Shown: positions 1 to 8,755 of the stretch, piece by piece
Layout: every line of letters begins with the position of its first letter
How positions within the stretch are numbered: position 1 is the stretch's first letter
Assembly (NCBI RefSeq): GCF_021538675.1
Contig: NZ_JAJUKH010000001.1
Coordinates: forward strand, 558,001-622,000
Direction: 5' to 3'
Length of the DNA stretch: 64,000 nt
DNA from: Paenarthrobacter sp. AR 02
GTDB taxonomy: Bacteria; Actinomycetota; Actinomycetes; Actinomycetales; Micrococcaceae
Notes under the pieces: model-generated
What the model was told of the DNA's origin: nothing
The model's database searches: none
Seen by the model: the letters and a program-made list of their open reading frames with translations, nothing else
Made by a program: the position numbers and the translations under genes

Positions 1-1296
1 CAGCGCGGTGGCCTCACCATCAAGACCACACTGGATCCCACGGCACAGGCAGTGGCCCAGCAGCAGGTTGATGGTACGGCAGGTGCGAACCCGGACAAGT
101 GGGGCGCTTCCATCACCTCCGTCCAGCCGGGCACCGGCCAGATTGTCAGCATGGCCCAGAACACCGTGTGGCTGCCCCAGGAGGGCAAGTTTGATCAGAC
201 CCAGAACTTCAACGTTGATGTTTTGGACGCCAACGGCAACGACCTCAACGGCATCGGCGGCTTCCAGCCTGGTTCCACAATGAAGCCCTTCACGTTCGCT
301 GAATGGCTGAACGAGGGCAAGTCGATGAACCAGAACGTCAATGCGGCGGTTAGGAAGTATCCACAGAACTTCCCGTGGAGAAACACCTGTCCAACGCCCA
401 CCGATGGTTTCTACGACGCTACAGTGCCGGGCAGCTTCGACTTGCAAAACTCGGAACCCGACTACTACCGCACGATGACTGTGCTCTGGGGCCTCAAAAA
501 CTCGATCAATACCGCAACGTTCGCTTCCGCAGCGCAAGTTGACCTCTGCGGCATTCAGGGAATTGTTGATGCCACCGGAATCCACGGCGGCCTTCCCGCG
601 CGGGATGACACTGGCAAAATCACCGATCCTAACCCGCAGGTTCAGATGACGCGGTTGTCTAACCTGATCGGCGCAACTCAAACAGCTCCCTTGACCATGG
701 CTGCTGCGTTCGCGACCTTCGCCGCTGACGGCAAGTACTGCGAGCCGATCGCCATCACGTCGGTGAAGGATCAATCGGGTGCTGACCTGCCTGCCCAGTC
801 ATCGAACTGCAAGGACGCCGTCAAGCCCGAGGTTGCCCGCGGCGTGGCTTACGCAATGGGCAAGGTCCTGGATGAAGGTTCTGGCTCGCTCATCCGGCCA
901 GCCCTCAACTCGAGCAATTTCCCCGTTGCTGCCAAGACCGGTACCAACGACTCGAATGGTTCCACGTGGGTTGTCGGCTACACCACCGGCCTTGCAACCG
1001 CTTCCTGGTTCGGCGATCCGCTGGATAACCAGCTCCGTCCTGGCCGCAACATTACGGTGAACGGTAAGTTCTACCCATCCATCGACGGTTACATGATTGC
1101 TGGTCCGCAGTTCACCAACTACATGTTGTCCGTGGCTCCGGCCTACGGGACCAACCCGTTCCAGCAACCGCCGAGCAACCTTTTGGGTGGTGCAGCGCCT
1201 CAGCGGAATGCTGCGCCTACCCCGACCACGCCTAACAACGGAAACAACGGCAACGGCAACGGCAACGGCAACAACAACGGTCCGGGCAAGGACTGA
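1..1296 (+). CDS. Class A penicillin-binding protein, C-terminal part (5' truncated by window)
   Basis: Transpeptidase half of a bifunctional peptidoglycan synthase that cross-links the cell wall outside the membrane. The reading frame is open from base 1, so the glycosyltransferase domain and membrane anchor lie upstream of the window. The three active-site motifs are visible: GSTMKPF (catalytic Ser, SxxK), KNSINTATF (SxN) and AKTGTND (KTG). The tail is a low-complexity Asn/Gly stretch followed by GPGKD. It is a clear paralogue of the complete PBP at 55400-57589; long stretches such as NPDKWGA and FQPGSTMKPF are shared. A metallophosphoesterase follows 4 bp downstream, so the two are probably cotranscribed. 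Confidence in the family is high; the gene name is left open because actinobacteria carry several class A PBPs. Confidence 0.93.
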   Translation, partial: QRGGLTIKTTLDPTAQAVAQQQVDGTAGANPDKWGASITSVQPGTGQIVSMAQNTVWLPQEGKFDQTQNFNVDVLDANGNDLNGIGGFQPGSTMKPFTFAEWLNEGKSMNQNVNAAVRKYPQNFPWRNTCPTPTDGFYDATVPGSFDLQNSEPDYYRTMTVLWGLKNSINTATFASAAQVDLCGIQGIVDATGIHGGLPARDDTGKITDPNPQVQMTRLSNLIGATQTAPLTMAAAFATFAADGKYCEPIAITSVKDQSGADLPAQSSNCKDAVKPEVARGVAYAMGKVLDEGSGSLIRPALNSSNFPVAAKTGTNDSNGSTWVVGYTTGLATASWFGDPLDNQLRPGRNITVNGKFYPSIDGYMIAGPQFTNYMLSVAPAYGTNPFQQPPSNLLGGAAPQRNAAPTPTTPNNGNNGNGNGNGNNNGPGKD

Positions 1297-1300
1297 CCAG

Positions 1301-2242
1301 GTGTCGTTCGGAGATTCACTGGCAAACCGCGTCCGCAGTGTCGGGCGCGGTTTCGCCGTCACCACAGCAATCGGCGCAACTGCAGGCGCGGCTGCCGCGG
1401 CTTACGGCTGGTGGGAGAAGGACCAATTCGAGGTTCGCCGCGAGGTCCTTCCCATCCTCCCCGAGGGCTTCGGCCCGGTCAGGGTCCTGCATGTAAGCGA
1501 CATCCACTTTGTCCCCGGCCAGGAGAAAAAGGCCGAATGGCTGAAGTCCCTCGCCGAACTCAAGCCGGACCTTGTGGTGAACACGGGCGACAACCTGAGC
1601 CACACCAAGGCGATCGATCCCCTGGTCCAGGCACTGAGGCCCTTGTTGGAGTTCCCGGGCGTCTTCGTTCCGGGATCCAATGACTACTACGCGCCGAGGA
1701 TCAAGAACCCTGCCGGCTACTTCCGCGGTCCTTCCAAGCCGAAGAATGAGCCAAAAAAACTGGATTGGCCCAAGCTCCGGTCCGCGTTTGGCATGAGTGG
1801 CTGGATCGACCTCACCAACCGTGCACAGTCTGTTGTGCTGAATGGCCTGCGTTTCGATTTTTCCGGTGTCGATGATCCCCATCTGAAGCGCGAACGCTAC
1901 GCGGGCTGGCCGCGCGGCACCGTCAACCAGGACGCCCGCCCGCACCTGAAGGTCGCCGTCGTCCATGCCCCGTATCAGCGCGTGCTCGACCACTTCACCC
2001 AGGCCCAGGCAGACCTCATCATCGCCGGCCACACCCACGGCGGACAGATCTGCATCCCCGGCTACGGCGCTTTGGTCTCCAATTGCGATCTGCCAACCTG
2101 GCGGGCCAAGGGCCTTCACGACTGGGAAAGCAACGGATTCACGACGCCGGTGAACGTCTCGGGCGGCATCGGCACCTCACGCTTCTCACCGGTCCGCATC
2201 GCGTGCCGCCCGGAAGCTGTCCTGCTGACCCTCACGGCGTAG
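1301..2242 (+). CDS. Metallophosphoesterase (calcineurin-like, YaeI/YkuE type)
   Basis: A 313-residue predicted metal-dependent phosphoesterase. The N-terminus has a short Ala/Gly-rich hydrophobic stretch (about residues 17-32) that could be a membrane anchor. The metal-binding motifs appear in order: HVSDIHF, NTGDN, a GSNDYY motif where many relatives have GNHD, VVHAPY and GHTHGGQ. The GTG at 1301 is chosen because it begins just after the upstream PBP stop and the product then starts VSFGDSLAN; an open frame extends upstream but only inside the PBP gene. The substrate cannot be read from the sequence. Placement behind a class A PBP is common in actinobacteria and suggests an envelope role, which is inference. 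Confidence 0.9.
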   Translation: MSFGDSLANRVRSVGRGFAVTTAIGATAGAAAAAYGWWEKDQFEVRREVLPILPEGFGPVRVLHVSDIHFVPGQEKKAEWLKSLAELKPDLVVNTGDNLSHTKAIDPLVQALRPLLEFPGVFVPGSNDYYAPRIKNPAGYFRGPSKPKNEPKKLDWPKLRSAFGMSGWIDLTNRAQSVVLNGLRFDFSGVDDPHLKRERYAGWPRGTVNQDARPHLKVAVVHAPYQRVLDHFTQAQADLIIAGHTHGGQICIPGYGALVSNCDLPTWRAKGLHDWESNGFTTPVNVSGGIGTSRFSPVRIACRPEAVLLTLTA

Positions 2243-2374
2243 TCAAGAGCGTTAGGGGATCAACTCGCATCATGTGTTACGGTGTCAGCATTATGCTAAC
2301 AATGCACAAAACGTGACATTTTGGGTTTGTGCTTCGTAGCCTCGAACAGTTCGATCATTCATTGGGGGATCCAG

Positions 2375-2830
2375 TTGTTTAAAAAAGTCGCGGCCGTCGC
2401 TGCCTCGTTCGCAGCCGTCTTGGGCCTTAGTTTGTTTTCAGTGCCGGCCGCCAATGCGAGCCCCGCGCATGACAACACCGATCCTATAAGCACCGGTTGC
2501 GCTGCGGGGTCGTACATCATCGCATCCAGAAACGTTGTGAATACTACCTACAATCAAGTTCAAGGCAGAGTGGATGTCCTGTATTCACCCACGTGTCAAA
2601 CTAACTGGCTAAACCTCTACGGCAACGTACCTGGCAACCGCTACCATGCCTTCATCAACAATGTAGGCTACGGCCCCGTTCCTACTGTTGGACTCGCATT
2701 CCTCGGAACTGGATCCGGATATAGCCTCCAAACGTACTCCCCTGGCGGGTCGTGCATAGACGTCCACTGGGATGTTCGCGATGAGGCAACATTGAATCTC
2801 GAAGGCGTAGATTGGATGCGTCTTTGCTAG
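2375..2830 (+). CDS. Small secreted protein, DUF2690-like
   Basis: A protein of about 151 residues with a Sec signal peptide (FKKVAAVAA to NASPAHD) and a mature part containing four cysteines, one of them the last residue, which suggests two disulfide bonds. The pattern STGCAAGSYIIAS followed by VDVLYSPTCQTNW resembles the DUF2690 family of secreted actinobacterial proteins (recognised from memory, not searched). The start is taken as TTG 2375 because GGGGG lies six bases upstream and it puts the signal peptide at the N-terminus; a TTG at 2321 would add 18 residues. The gene and its upstream region are visibly more AT-rich than the neighbours, which hints at acquisition. Function unknown. Confidence 0.7.
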   Translation: MFKKVAAVAASFAAVLGLSLFSVPAANASPAHDNTDPISTGCAAGSYIIASRNVVNTTYNQVQGRVDVLYSPTCQTNWLNLYGNVPGNRYHAFINNVGYGPVPTVGLAFLGTGSGYSLQTYSPGGSCIDVHWDVRDEATLNLEGVDWMRLC

Positions 2831-3144
2831 GAAGCTGAATAGTTACTCCCTTTTCCAACGGAGCTCTTAAGGAACCGTAGTCACTGAAACCAAGGCGGTC
2901 GACTGCGGCTCCTTGCTTTTAACAAGACCGCGACGAGGTGTGTATCCGGTATCCAGCTGAGCCCGGGGCGGCATAGCCTCGCTGTCCTTAAAGTCATGAA
3001 TCCGCATCACGATCCTCAATAACTGGGTCAAACATTTCACCAGACCCCCGCGCTTCTGTGAAACGAATCACGGCATGGCATAGGGTAGTTGCTACGGGAA
3101 ACTACCTCCGCACCATCTGAAGATCCAGCTGTCGAGAAGCGGGC
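2831..3144. other. Intergenic region, DUF2690-like gene to ABC exporter
   Basis: No gene is supported. It holds a terminator-like hairpin at 2870-2920 and a small inverted repeat at 3086-3108 (GGTAGTT / AACTACC) close to the exporter start, which could be an operator or a leader hairpin. Confidence 0.6.
2870..2920 (+). terminator. Rho-independent terminator
   Basis: Imperfect hairpin AGGAACCGTAGTC / GACTGCGGCTCCT (one mismatch, one wobble) followed by GCTTTT, downstream of the DUF2690-like gene. Confidence 0.6.
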
Positions 3145-4944
3145 ATGTCCAAGCAAACGTCATTTTTCACCTCCGTCGGCCGCCTGTATCCCCATGTGCG
3201 GCCAATCATCCCCCGACTACTTATGGGCCTCATCTGCGCCCTGCTCGCGAGCATTGTCGCCTTGACCATCCCGCAAGTGCTGCGGGTACTCGTCAACAAC
3301 TCCCTGCAACCCGGCGGTTCCGCGGACGCGGTCTGGATTGCCGCCGTCGTGATCCTTGGCTTGGGTATTGCCGAAGCCGGGCTGGTGGCGCTGCGCCGCC
3401 AGTTCGTCATCAACCCGGCCACCACCGTTGAGACCAGGATGCGCGTAACGCTGTACGGGCACCTCCAGGAGCTCACCGTCGCATTCCACGATCGCTGGGG
3501 TTCGGGCCAGCTCCTTTCGCGGGCCATGACGGATCTCAGTTTCCTTCGCCGCTGGATGGCGTTTGGTGCGATCATGCTGGTGGTCACGACATTGACGGTG
3601 ATTATCGGCGTCGGCGTCATGTTCTCAATGAGCTGGCAGCTCGCACTGATCTTCCTCGCCGCTGCTGTGCCGATCATGATCAATTCCTTCCGCTTCCGCC
3701 GCCGCTTCAGCCTGGTGGCGCGCCTCAGCCAGGACCAGGCAGGCGACCTCGCCACCACCGTTGAAGAATCCGTGCACGGCATCCGAGTGCTTAAAGCGTT
3801 CGGCCGCAGCCGGGAAGCGCTGGAGAACTTCAACGGCCAAGCCGAGGAACTGCGCCAGACCGAGATCGCAAAGGCCAAGCAACAAGCGGGCTTCACGCTG
3901 GTGGTTACGTTGCTGCCGGAGCTTGCGCTGGGCGTCGGGCTGGTGGTCGGGGTCATGCTGGCGGCCAGCGGGCAGCTGAGCATTGGCTCGCTGGTGGCGT
4001 TCTTCGCAACCGCAGCCGTGGTGGCAACGCCGGTGGAATTCTCCGGGATGCTGCTGGCCATGGCATTGACCGCCAAGACTGCGCTGGATCGCCATTTTGA
4101 GGTCATGGATACCGAAAACACCATCACCTCTCCGGACAAAGCCGTGGTGCCGGAAGCCGTCAAGGGCGCCCTGCGGTTTGAGCAAGCGGGTTTCGGGTTC
4201 GACGACGGCGGCAACCTCCTGCACGATGTCACCCTTGATATCCGCCCGGGTGAGACCATGGCCCTGGTGGGGATCACCGGCAGCGGAAAGAGTGCGCTGC
4301 TCCAGCTGGTCCCCCGCCTGTACGACGTGACCGAGGGCGCCGTGACCATCGACGGCGTGGATGTACGGGACTACGACATTGACGAGCTCCGCAGGATAGT
4401 GGCCGTGGCTTTCGAGGACACCACGTTGTTTTCGAGCTCCGTACGGGACAACGTGCTTCTTGGCGCTCCGGATCCCAGTAATGCCGCGCTGGATGAAGCC
4501 CTGGACGTTGCCCAGGCACAGTTCGCGTACTCATTGCCGGACGGTGTGGACACGCTGATCGGCGAGGAAGGGCTCAGCCTGTCAGGCGGCCAGCGCCAGC
4601 GCATCGCCTTGGCCCGGGCCATCGCCGCAAAACCCAAAGTGTTGGTCCTGGATGACCCCCTTTCCGCGCTCGACGTGAATACCGAGGAACGCGTGGAAGC
4701 CCGTTTGCGCGAGGTCCTCCGCGACACCACAACGCTCATCGTGGCGCACCGGCCTTCCACCGTGGCCCTGGCTGACCGGGTCGCCTTGCTCGAAAACGGA
4801 ACCATTACCGCCGTCGGAACCCACACGGAACTGTTGGCCGAAAACGACCATTACCGCTACGTCATCGCCAGCCTTGACGCCGGCCCAAAGGATCTGGACA
4901 GCGAACTGGACGAGCTCGAAGAAGCTGAGGAGGCCCGCCGGTGA
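3145..4944 (+). CDS. ABC exporter half-transporter with degenerate ATP site
   Basis: A 599-residue half-transporter: an N-terminal six-helix membrane domain (about residues 1-320) and a C-terminal nucleotide-binding domain. Visible motifs are Walker A GITGSGKS (near residue 376), signature [10 protein letters not shown] (near 475), Walker [13 protein letters not shown] and the switch histidine in IVAHRPST. The residue after the Walker B Asp is Asp rather than the catalytic Glu, the hallmark of the degenerate subunit of heterodimeric exporters such as TM287/288 and BmrCD. The acidic C-terminus ([13 protein letters not shown]) runs into the next gene, whose GTG overlaps the stop by 4 bp, so translational coupling and pairing are expected. 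Substrate unknown; drug or lipid export is typical for this group. Confidence 0.92.
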   Translation: MSKQTSFFTSVGRLYPHVRPIIPRLLMGLICALLASIVALTIPQVLRVLVNNSLQPGGSADAVWIAAVVILGLGIAEAGLVALRRQFVINPATTVETRMRVTLYGHLQELTVAFHDRWGSGQLLSRAMTDLSFLRRWMAFGAIMLVVTTLTVIIGVGVMFSMSWQLALIFLAAAVPIMINSFRFRRRFSLVARLSQDQAGDLATTVEESVHGIRVLKAFGRSREALENFNGQAEELRQTEIAKAKQQAGFTLVVTLLPELALGVGLVVGVMLAASGQLSIGSLVAFFATAAVVATPVEFSGMLLAMALTAKTALDRHFEVMDTENTITSPDKAVVPEAVKGALRFEQAGFGFDDGGNLLHDVTLDIRPGETMALVGITGSGKSALLQLVPRLYDVTEGAVTIDGVDVRDYDIDELRRIVAVAFEDTTLFSSSVRDNVLLGAPDPSNAALDEALDVAQAQFAYSLPDGVDTLIGEEGLSLSGGQRQRIALARAIAAKPKVLVLDDPLSALDVNTEERVEARLREVLRDTTTLIVAHRPSTVALADRVALLENGTITAVGTHTELLAENDHYRYVIASLDAGPKDLDSELDELEEAEEARR

Positions 4945-6773
4945 GCGCCACAACATTTGGAACCGCCAACGAGGACAACACGCACCTCACCAAAGCGGAC
5001 AGCAAAGCCGTACGACGCCGGTCCCTCGCCTTGCTTGCCTCGCTGATCCGCCCGGTACGGTTGCGTTTCTGGATGACGATCGTGATGGTGGTGGTCTCGC
5101 AACTCACCCGCGTGGCCGGGCCTGCGCTGATCGCTTTCGGGATTGACCATGCGCTGCCGGCATTGCAGTCCGGCGACAACGGCCCACTGGTTCTGGCCGG
5201 TTCGCTGTATTTGGCAGCGGCCATTGCGACAGCTGGGATGACGGCACTGTATGTCACGTCCACTGCCAGGCTGAGCCAGGCGATGCTCCTCGATCTTCGG
5301 CTTCGAGTGTTCCGGCACACCCAGCGGTTGAGCTTGGAATTCCACGAGAAGTACACCTCAGGCCGCATCATCGCCCGGCAGACCTCCGACTTGGAGGCGC
5401 TGCGGGAACTGTTGGACTCCGGTGTCAGCTCCCTCGCCTCCGGCATGCTGTTCATGGTCTTCACGGCCGTCACCGTGTTTGCCCTGGACTGGCGCAGTGG
5501 CCTGATCATGCTCGCAGCCGGTGTTCCCATGTTCTTCCTTGCGCGCTGGTACCAGAAGCATTCACAGATAGCTTTCCGGGAGTCACGCGTGGTTTCAGCA
5601 CGGTTGATTGTGCATTTCGTGGAAACCATGACCGGCATCCGCGCCGTAAAGGCCTTCCGCAAAGAGCGCGAGAATGCCGCCCAGTACGGGCAGTTGGCTG
5701 AGGATTACCGCAAGAACACCGTCCGGTCCATCAACCTCAATGGCATTTTCCAGCCCGGCCTGGTGTTGATCGGCAACGTCTGTGTCGCCGTCGTCCTGCT
5801 CTTCGGGGGCTTCAGGGTGCTGAGCGGTGACCTTGCAGTCGGCGTCCTGCTGGCCTTGATCCTGTCCACCAAGCGCTTCTTCCAGCCGGTGGACCAGATG
5901 GCCATGTTCTACAACTCGTTCCAGAGTGCCCAGGCGGCGTTGGAAAAGGTGTCCGGCCTGCTGGAAGAAGTTCCAACCGTCCGGCCGCCGAAGAACCCGG
6001 TGCCGTTGAAGAACCCGCGCGGCGAGATCTCCTTCAACGCGGTGGAGTTCGGCTACAACGACGGCAGCCTTGTTGTCCCGCGCCTGGACCTGCACATCCC
6101 CGCCGGACAGACCGTGGCCCTGGTGGGCCAGACCGGCGCCGGAAAGTCCACCTTGGCCAAGCTCGTGGCGCGCTTCTACGACGTCACCTCGGGAGCGATC
6201 ACTCTGGATGGTGTCGACCTGCGGGACCTCGCCACCACCGATCTCCGCCGCGCCGTCGTGATGGTCACCCAGGAGGCGTTCCTGTTCAGTGGATCGGTGG
6301 CCGACAACATCGCTTTGGGCCGGCCCGAAGCATCCCGTGCTGAGATCGAAGCCGCGGCCGCAGCGGTGGGGGCCCACGAATTCATCATGAGCCTCCCGGA
6401 CGGCTACGACACCGACGTCAACAAGCGTGGCGGACGCGTGTCCTCAGGGCAACGCCAACTCATCGGCTTTGCCCGTGCCTTCCTGGCTGCTCCCGCCGTG
6501 CTGATACTGGATGAGGCAACGTCTTCGCTGGACATCCCCTCGGAACGCATGGTCCAGCAGGGGCTCGCTAACTTGCTCGAAGGCGTAGTGGGTGGGCAGT
6601 CGGCGCGGACTGCCATCATCATCGCCCACCGGTTGTCCACGGTGGAGACCGCTGACAGGGTACTGGTGGTGCACGACGGCCGCATTGTGGAGGACGGAAC
6701 CCCCGCAGAACTGATCAGCGGAGGCGGGCGGTTCGCCCAGTTGCATGGGGCATGGCGGGACTCCCTGGTGTAG
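4941..6773 (+). CDS. ABC exporter half-transporter, catalytically complete partner
   Basis: A 610-residue half-transporter with membrane domain (about residues 25-340) and nucleotide-binding domain: Walker A GQTGAGKS near residue 394, signature [12 protein letters not shown] near 497, Walker [13 protein letters not shown] with the normal catalytic Glu, and IIAHRLST. The signature reads SSGQ instead of SGGQ; this altered signature would face the Walker A of the upstream subunit, matching the one-good-site, one-bad-site design of heterodimeric exporters. The GTG start overlaps the preceding stop (GTGA). The two genes form a two-gene operon ending before tRNA-Pro. Confidence 0.92.
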   Translation: MSATTFGTANEDNTHLTKADSKAVRRRSLALLASLIRPVRLRFWMTIVMVVVSQLTRVAGPALIAFGIDHALPALQSGDNGPLVLAGSLYLAAAIATAGMTALYVTSTARLSQAMLLDLRLRVFRHTQRLSLEFHEKYTSGRIIARQTSDLEALRELLDSGVSSLASGMLFMVFTAVTVFALDWRSGLIMLAAGVPMFFLARWYQKHSQIAFRESRVVSARLIVHFVETMTGIRAVKAFRKERENAAQYGQLAEDYRKNTVRSINLNGIFQPGLVLIGNVCVAVVLLFGGFRVLSGDLAVGVLLALILSTKRFFQPVDQMAMFYNSFQSAQAALEKVSGLLEEVPTVRPPKNPVPLKNPRGEISFNAVEFGYNDGSLVVPRLDLHIPAGQTVALVGQTGAGKSTLAKLVARFYDVTSGAITLDGVDLRDLATTDLRRAVVMVTQEAFLFSGSVADNIALGRPEASRAEIEAAAAAVGAHEFIMSLPDGYDTDVNKRGGRVSSGQRQLIGFARAFLAAPAVLILDEATSSLDIPSERMVQQGLANLLEGVVGGQSARTAIIIAHRLSTVETADRVLVVHDGRIVEDGTPAELISGGGRFAQLHGAWRDSLV

Positions 6774-6871
6774 CTTGCGTTGCGTTGCGGCCGTGACGAT
6801 GGACACCCAGCCCTCGATTTCGCATCACGGGGCTATTCAGCTATCCTTGAACAGTTGCTTTCGCAGCGGAT

Positions 6872-6948
<77 letters not shown>

Positions 6949-6954
6949 AACACG

Positions 6955-6986
6955 AAAATGGCGCCGAGAAATCGGCGCCATTTTTG
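6955..6986 (+). terminator. Terminator of tRNA-Pro
   Basis: Strong hairpin ATGGCGCCGA-gaaa-TCGGCGCCAT followed by TTTTG, directly behind the tRNA. Confidence 0.85.
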
Positions 6987-7008
6987 TTTGCTCAAATGAG
7001 GGCAAAAG

Positions 7009-7048
7009 GAAACCCCCGGGGCCTGGCTCGTCACGCCCCGGGGGTTTC
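7009..7048 (-). terminator. Terminator of the small peptide gene
   Basis: Perfect 14-bp inverted repeat GAAACCCCCGGGGC / GCCCCGGGGGTTTC downstream of the peptide gene on the minus strand, followed there by CTTTTG. The symmetry means it may act in both directions. Confidence 0.7.
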
Positions 7049-7063
7049 TTCTCTACACTGGAT

Positions 7064-7279
7064 TTACATAGGATCCGGCCAGTTGCCAATGGACATCGGC
7101 GTGTACGTGGTGTCCGCTGACTTGGTTGGCGCCGCCACGCGCATGGGATCAGGCCAGTTGCCGATTGCGCTGACCGTGCTGGAGTCTCCTGCCGAAGCGG
7201 CGGAGACGACTGCGGGAGCCGCGACTGCCAGCGACAGCGCGCCTGCCAAAGCCGCTGAAGCGATGATTTTCTTGAACAT
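7064..7279 (-). CDS. Secreted pre-peptide with duplicated octapeptide IGNWPDPM (candidate signalling peptide)
   Basis: A 71-residue protein. Residues 1 to about 29 form a Sec signal peptide: MFKK, a hydrophobic Ala/Leu core and a VSAAS cleavage region. The rest, about 42 residues, contains IGNWPDPM twice, at residues 39-46 and 64-71, the second copy being the exact C-terminus. The two copies differ at DNA level in three codons, all synonymous, so the peptide sequence itself appears to be kept by selection. The ATG has GGGGAA five bases upstream. The gene is transcribed away from an XRE/TPR regulator starting 127 bp upstream. This is the layout of RRNPP pheromone genes (Phr, PapR, NprX), in which the C-terminus of an exported precursor is trimmed, re-imported and bound by the TPR receptor. 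Signal function is inferred. Confidence 0.8.
   Translation of the reverse strand: MFKKIIASAALAGALSLAVAAPAVVSAASAGDSSTVSAIGNWPDPMRVAAPTKSADTTYTPMSIGNWPDPM
7067..7090 (-). repeat. IGNWPDPM coding repeat, C-terminal copy
   Basis: 24 bp encoding IGNWPDPM as the last eight residues of the pre-peptide, codons ATT GGC AAC TGG CCG GAT CCT ATG. Differs from the other copy only at third codon positions. Confidence 0.9.
7142..7165 (-). repeat. IGNWPDPM coding repeat, internal copy
   Basis: 24 bp encoding the same octapeptide with codons ATC GGC AAC TGG CCT GAT CCC ATG; followed by Arg, a possible processing position. Confidence 0.9.
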
Positions 7280-7330
7280 GGTATTTCCCCAATGCGAGTC
7301 GGATTCGTTACGGAAATTGCGTGGTCCCTG

Positions 7331-7370
7331 TTGACATACATTGTAAAATGTTTTCCACAGAGACTGTCAA
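7331..7370. promoter_or_regulatory. Face-to-face promoter region with palindrome between peptide and receptor genes
   Basis: TTGACA on the plus strand (7331-7336) points to the regulator and TTGACA on the minus strand (7365-7370) points to the peptide gene, so the promoters would overlap. Between them is the inverted repeat ACATT-gtaa-AATGT (7338-7351), a candidate operator. On the minus strand TACAAT follows its -35 at 19 bp, a little long. The -10 for the plus direction is not clear. Promoter assignment is by eye. Confidence 0.5.
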
Positions 7371-7405
7371 GGTTTTGGTCAAAAGACACCTGTAGGAGGG
7401 GACCC

Positions 7406-8680
7406 GTGGGAAACGGATTCGGCGAGAAGCTACGTGCCGAACGGCTCGAACGTGGGTTAACGCAGGCCGAGCTCGGCAAAAACCTGTATTCGCCCAGCTA
7501 CATTTCGCTGCTGGAGACGGGACGGAGGGAACCCACCGCCGAGGTCATCGAAGAGCTGGCACGGCGGTTGGAGCTCGCCCCCAAGGCCTTGGAAGCGTGG
7601 AGCCAACCTGTTTCCGTCAGCGACGCCGAGTACGTCCTCGCCGGCCTCTACGCCAGGCAAGCCTGGGACCTTCGCGATTACCAACTCGCAGCCAGCCACG
7701 CCGCAACCGCAGCGCAGATCGCCCTTGAAGCCAAGAACAACAGTGCTTGGTGGAACATGACCTACATGCAGGCCGAGTGCGTGATGAAGCAAGGCCAGCT
7801 GAAGGAATGCCAGCAGATTGTTGAGCACCTCCTGGAACATCCCATGGCCACCGAATCTGCAGGTCTCGGAGTACGGGCCTGGCAGATGCTTGCCGCTGTG
7901 TGCCACGGACAAGGTCAGCTGGCCACCGCCGTCGAGCACGCAAAGCAAGCAGTCAAGCTGTGTGAGCAGCTGCCCAAGGGCTCAACGCTGATTATCGGCG
8001 CGCACCGCGCGCTGATCGGTGCCCTCGCAGAGAGCGGCAAGCTGGACGAGGCATGGACGTACTGCCTGGCCATGATCGATCACATGGACGAGCACTCCAT
8101 GTCGCAGCTGGCCGGCGAGGTCGCGTGGGTCGTGGGCAACGTAGCGTTCATGCGCCACGACTACGTGGAAGGCATCAAGCACCACGAACGTGCGGCCAAG
8201 CTCCTCTCCCCCGCCAACGACATCGAGCTGTGGGCCCGGTTCAATAAGGCTTCCGCTGCTGTGCGGTTGTCCTCCGGGATTGTGGAGCCGGAAACACTGT
8301 CCGCCATTGAGCGTGCGGAATTGGCCCTGTCGATCGTGGGCGGCAACAAGACGGATCAGCTGGAGGTCGCGTTCATCCGCGCCCGCTGGCTCTATCTGAC
8401 CGGCGACATCCTTGCGGCCGTAGAGAAACTCCGCGAAATCTATGCCGACCGCAAGGTTTTGGCCCGGCATACTGCAGGCGAGGTCTCGCTGCTGCTTGGC
8501 AAGTCCTTGAAAGCGGCCGGCGAAACCACCGAGGCACTGCATTACCTGGAAGAAGCCCAACACGACTTCAGTGCGGCGGGAGCCTCTGACCGGGTTCAGC
8601 AAGCCATGGACGCGGTCCTGGAGATCCGGCTGGCCGAGCGACGCGCCGCCGCAACGCACCCGGAGCCCTCGCAGGCCTGA
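7406..8680 (+). CDS. XRE-family regulator with C-terminal TPR domain (RRNPP-like peptide receptor)
   Basis: A 424-residue protein. Residues about 4-60 are a helix-turn-helix of the XRE type (FGEKLRAERLERGLTQAELG, then YISLLETGRREP). The rest, from about residue 80, is an all-helical repeat region with TPR-like helices such as LAASHAATAAQIALEAKN and TALHYLEEAQ-type ends. HTH plus TPR is the architecture of PlcR, NprR, Rgg/ComR-like and AimR receptors, which bind short imported peptides. GTG 7406 is chosen because AGGAGGG lies five bases upstream; a longer frame from 7292 would run through the promoter region. The divergent neighbour encodes a signal-peptide-bearing protein ending in a repeated octapeptide. 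Peptide binding is inferred; non-peptide-binding XRE/TPR regulators also exist in actinobacteria. Confidence 0.85.
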   Translation: MGNGFGEKLRAERLERGLTQAELGKNLYSPSYISLLETGRREPTAEVIEELARRLELAPKALEAWSQPVSVSDAEYVLAGLYARQAWDLRDYQLAASHAATAAQIALEAKNNSAWWNMTYMQAECVMKQGQLKECQQIVEHLLEHPMATESAGLGVRAWQMLAAVCHGQGQLATAVEHAKQAVKLCEQLPKGSTLIIGAHRALIGALAESGKLDEAWTYCLAMIDHMDEHSMSQLAGEVAWVVGNVAFMRHDYVEGIKHHERAAKLLSPANDIELWARFNKASAAVRLSSGIVEPETLSAIERAELALSIVGGNKTDQLEVAFIRARWLYLTGDILAAVEKLREIYADRKVLARHTAGEVSLLLGKSLKAAGETTEALHYLEEAQHDFSAAGASDRVQQAMDAVLEIRLAERRAAATHPEPSQA

Positions 8681-8693
8681 TTAACCCAAACAG

Positions 8694-8741
8694 GTCGCAG
8701 TAAAGCGCGCTTTGAGGGGTCAAAACGAGCCTTACTGCGAC
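8694..8741. terminator. Inverted repeat between convergent genes
   Basis: GTCGCAGTAA (8694-8703) and its exact complement TTACTGCGAC (8732-8741) bracket a 28-base spacer containing AAAGCGCGCTTT. It lies between the ends of the XRE regulator and purC, so a bidirectional terminator is likely. It lacks a T tract and could also be a dispersed repeat. Confidence 0.5.
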
Positions 8742-8755
8742 TCAGTTGGACGGGC

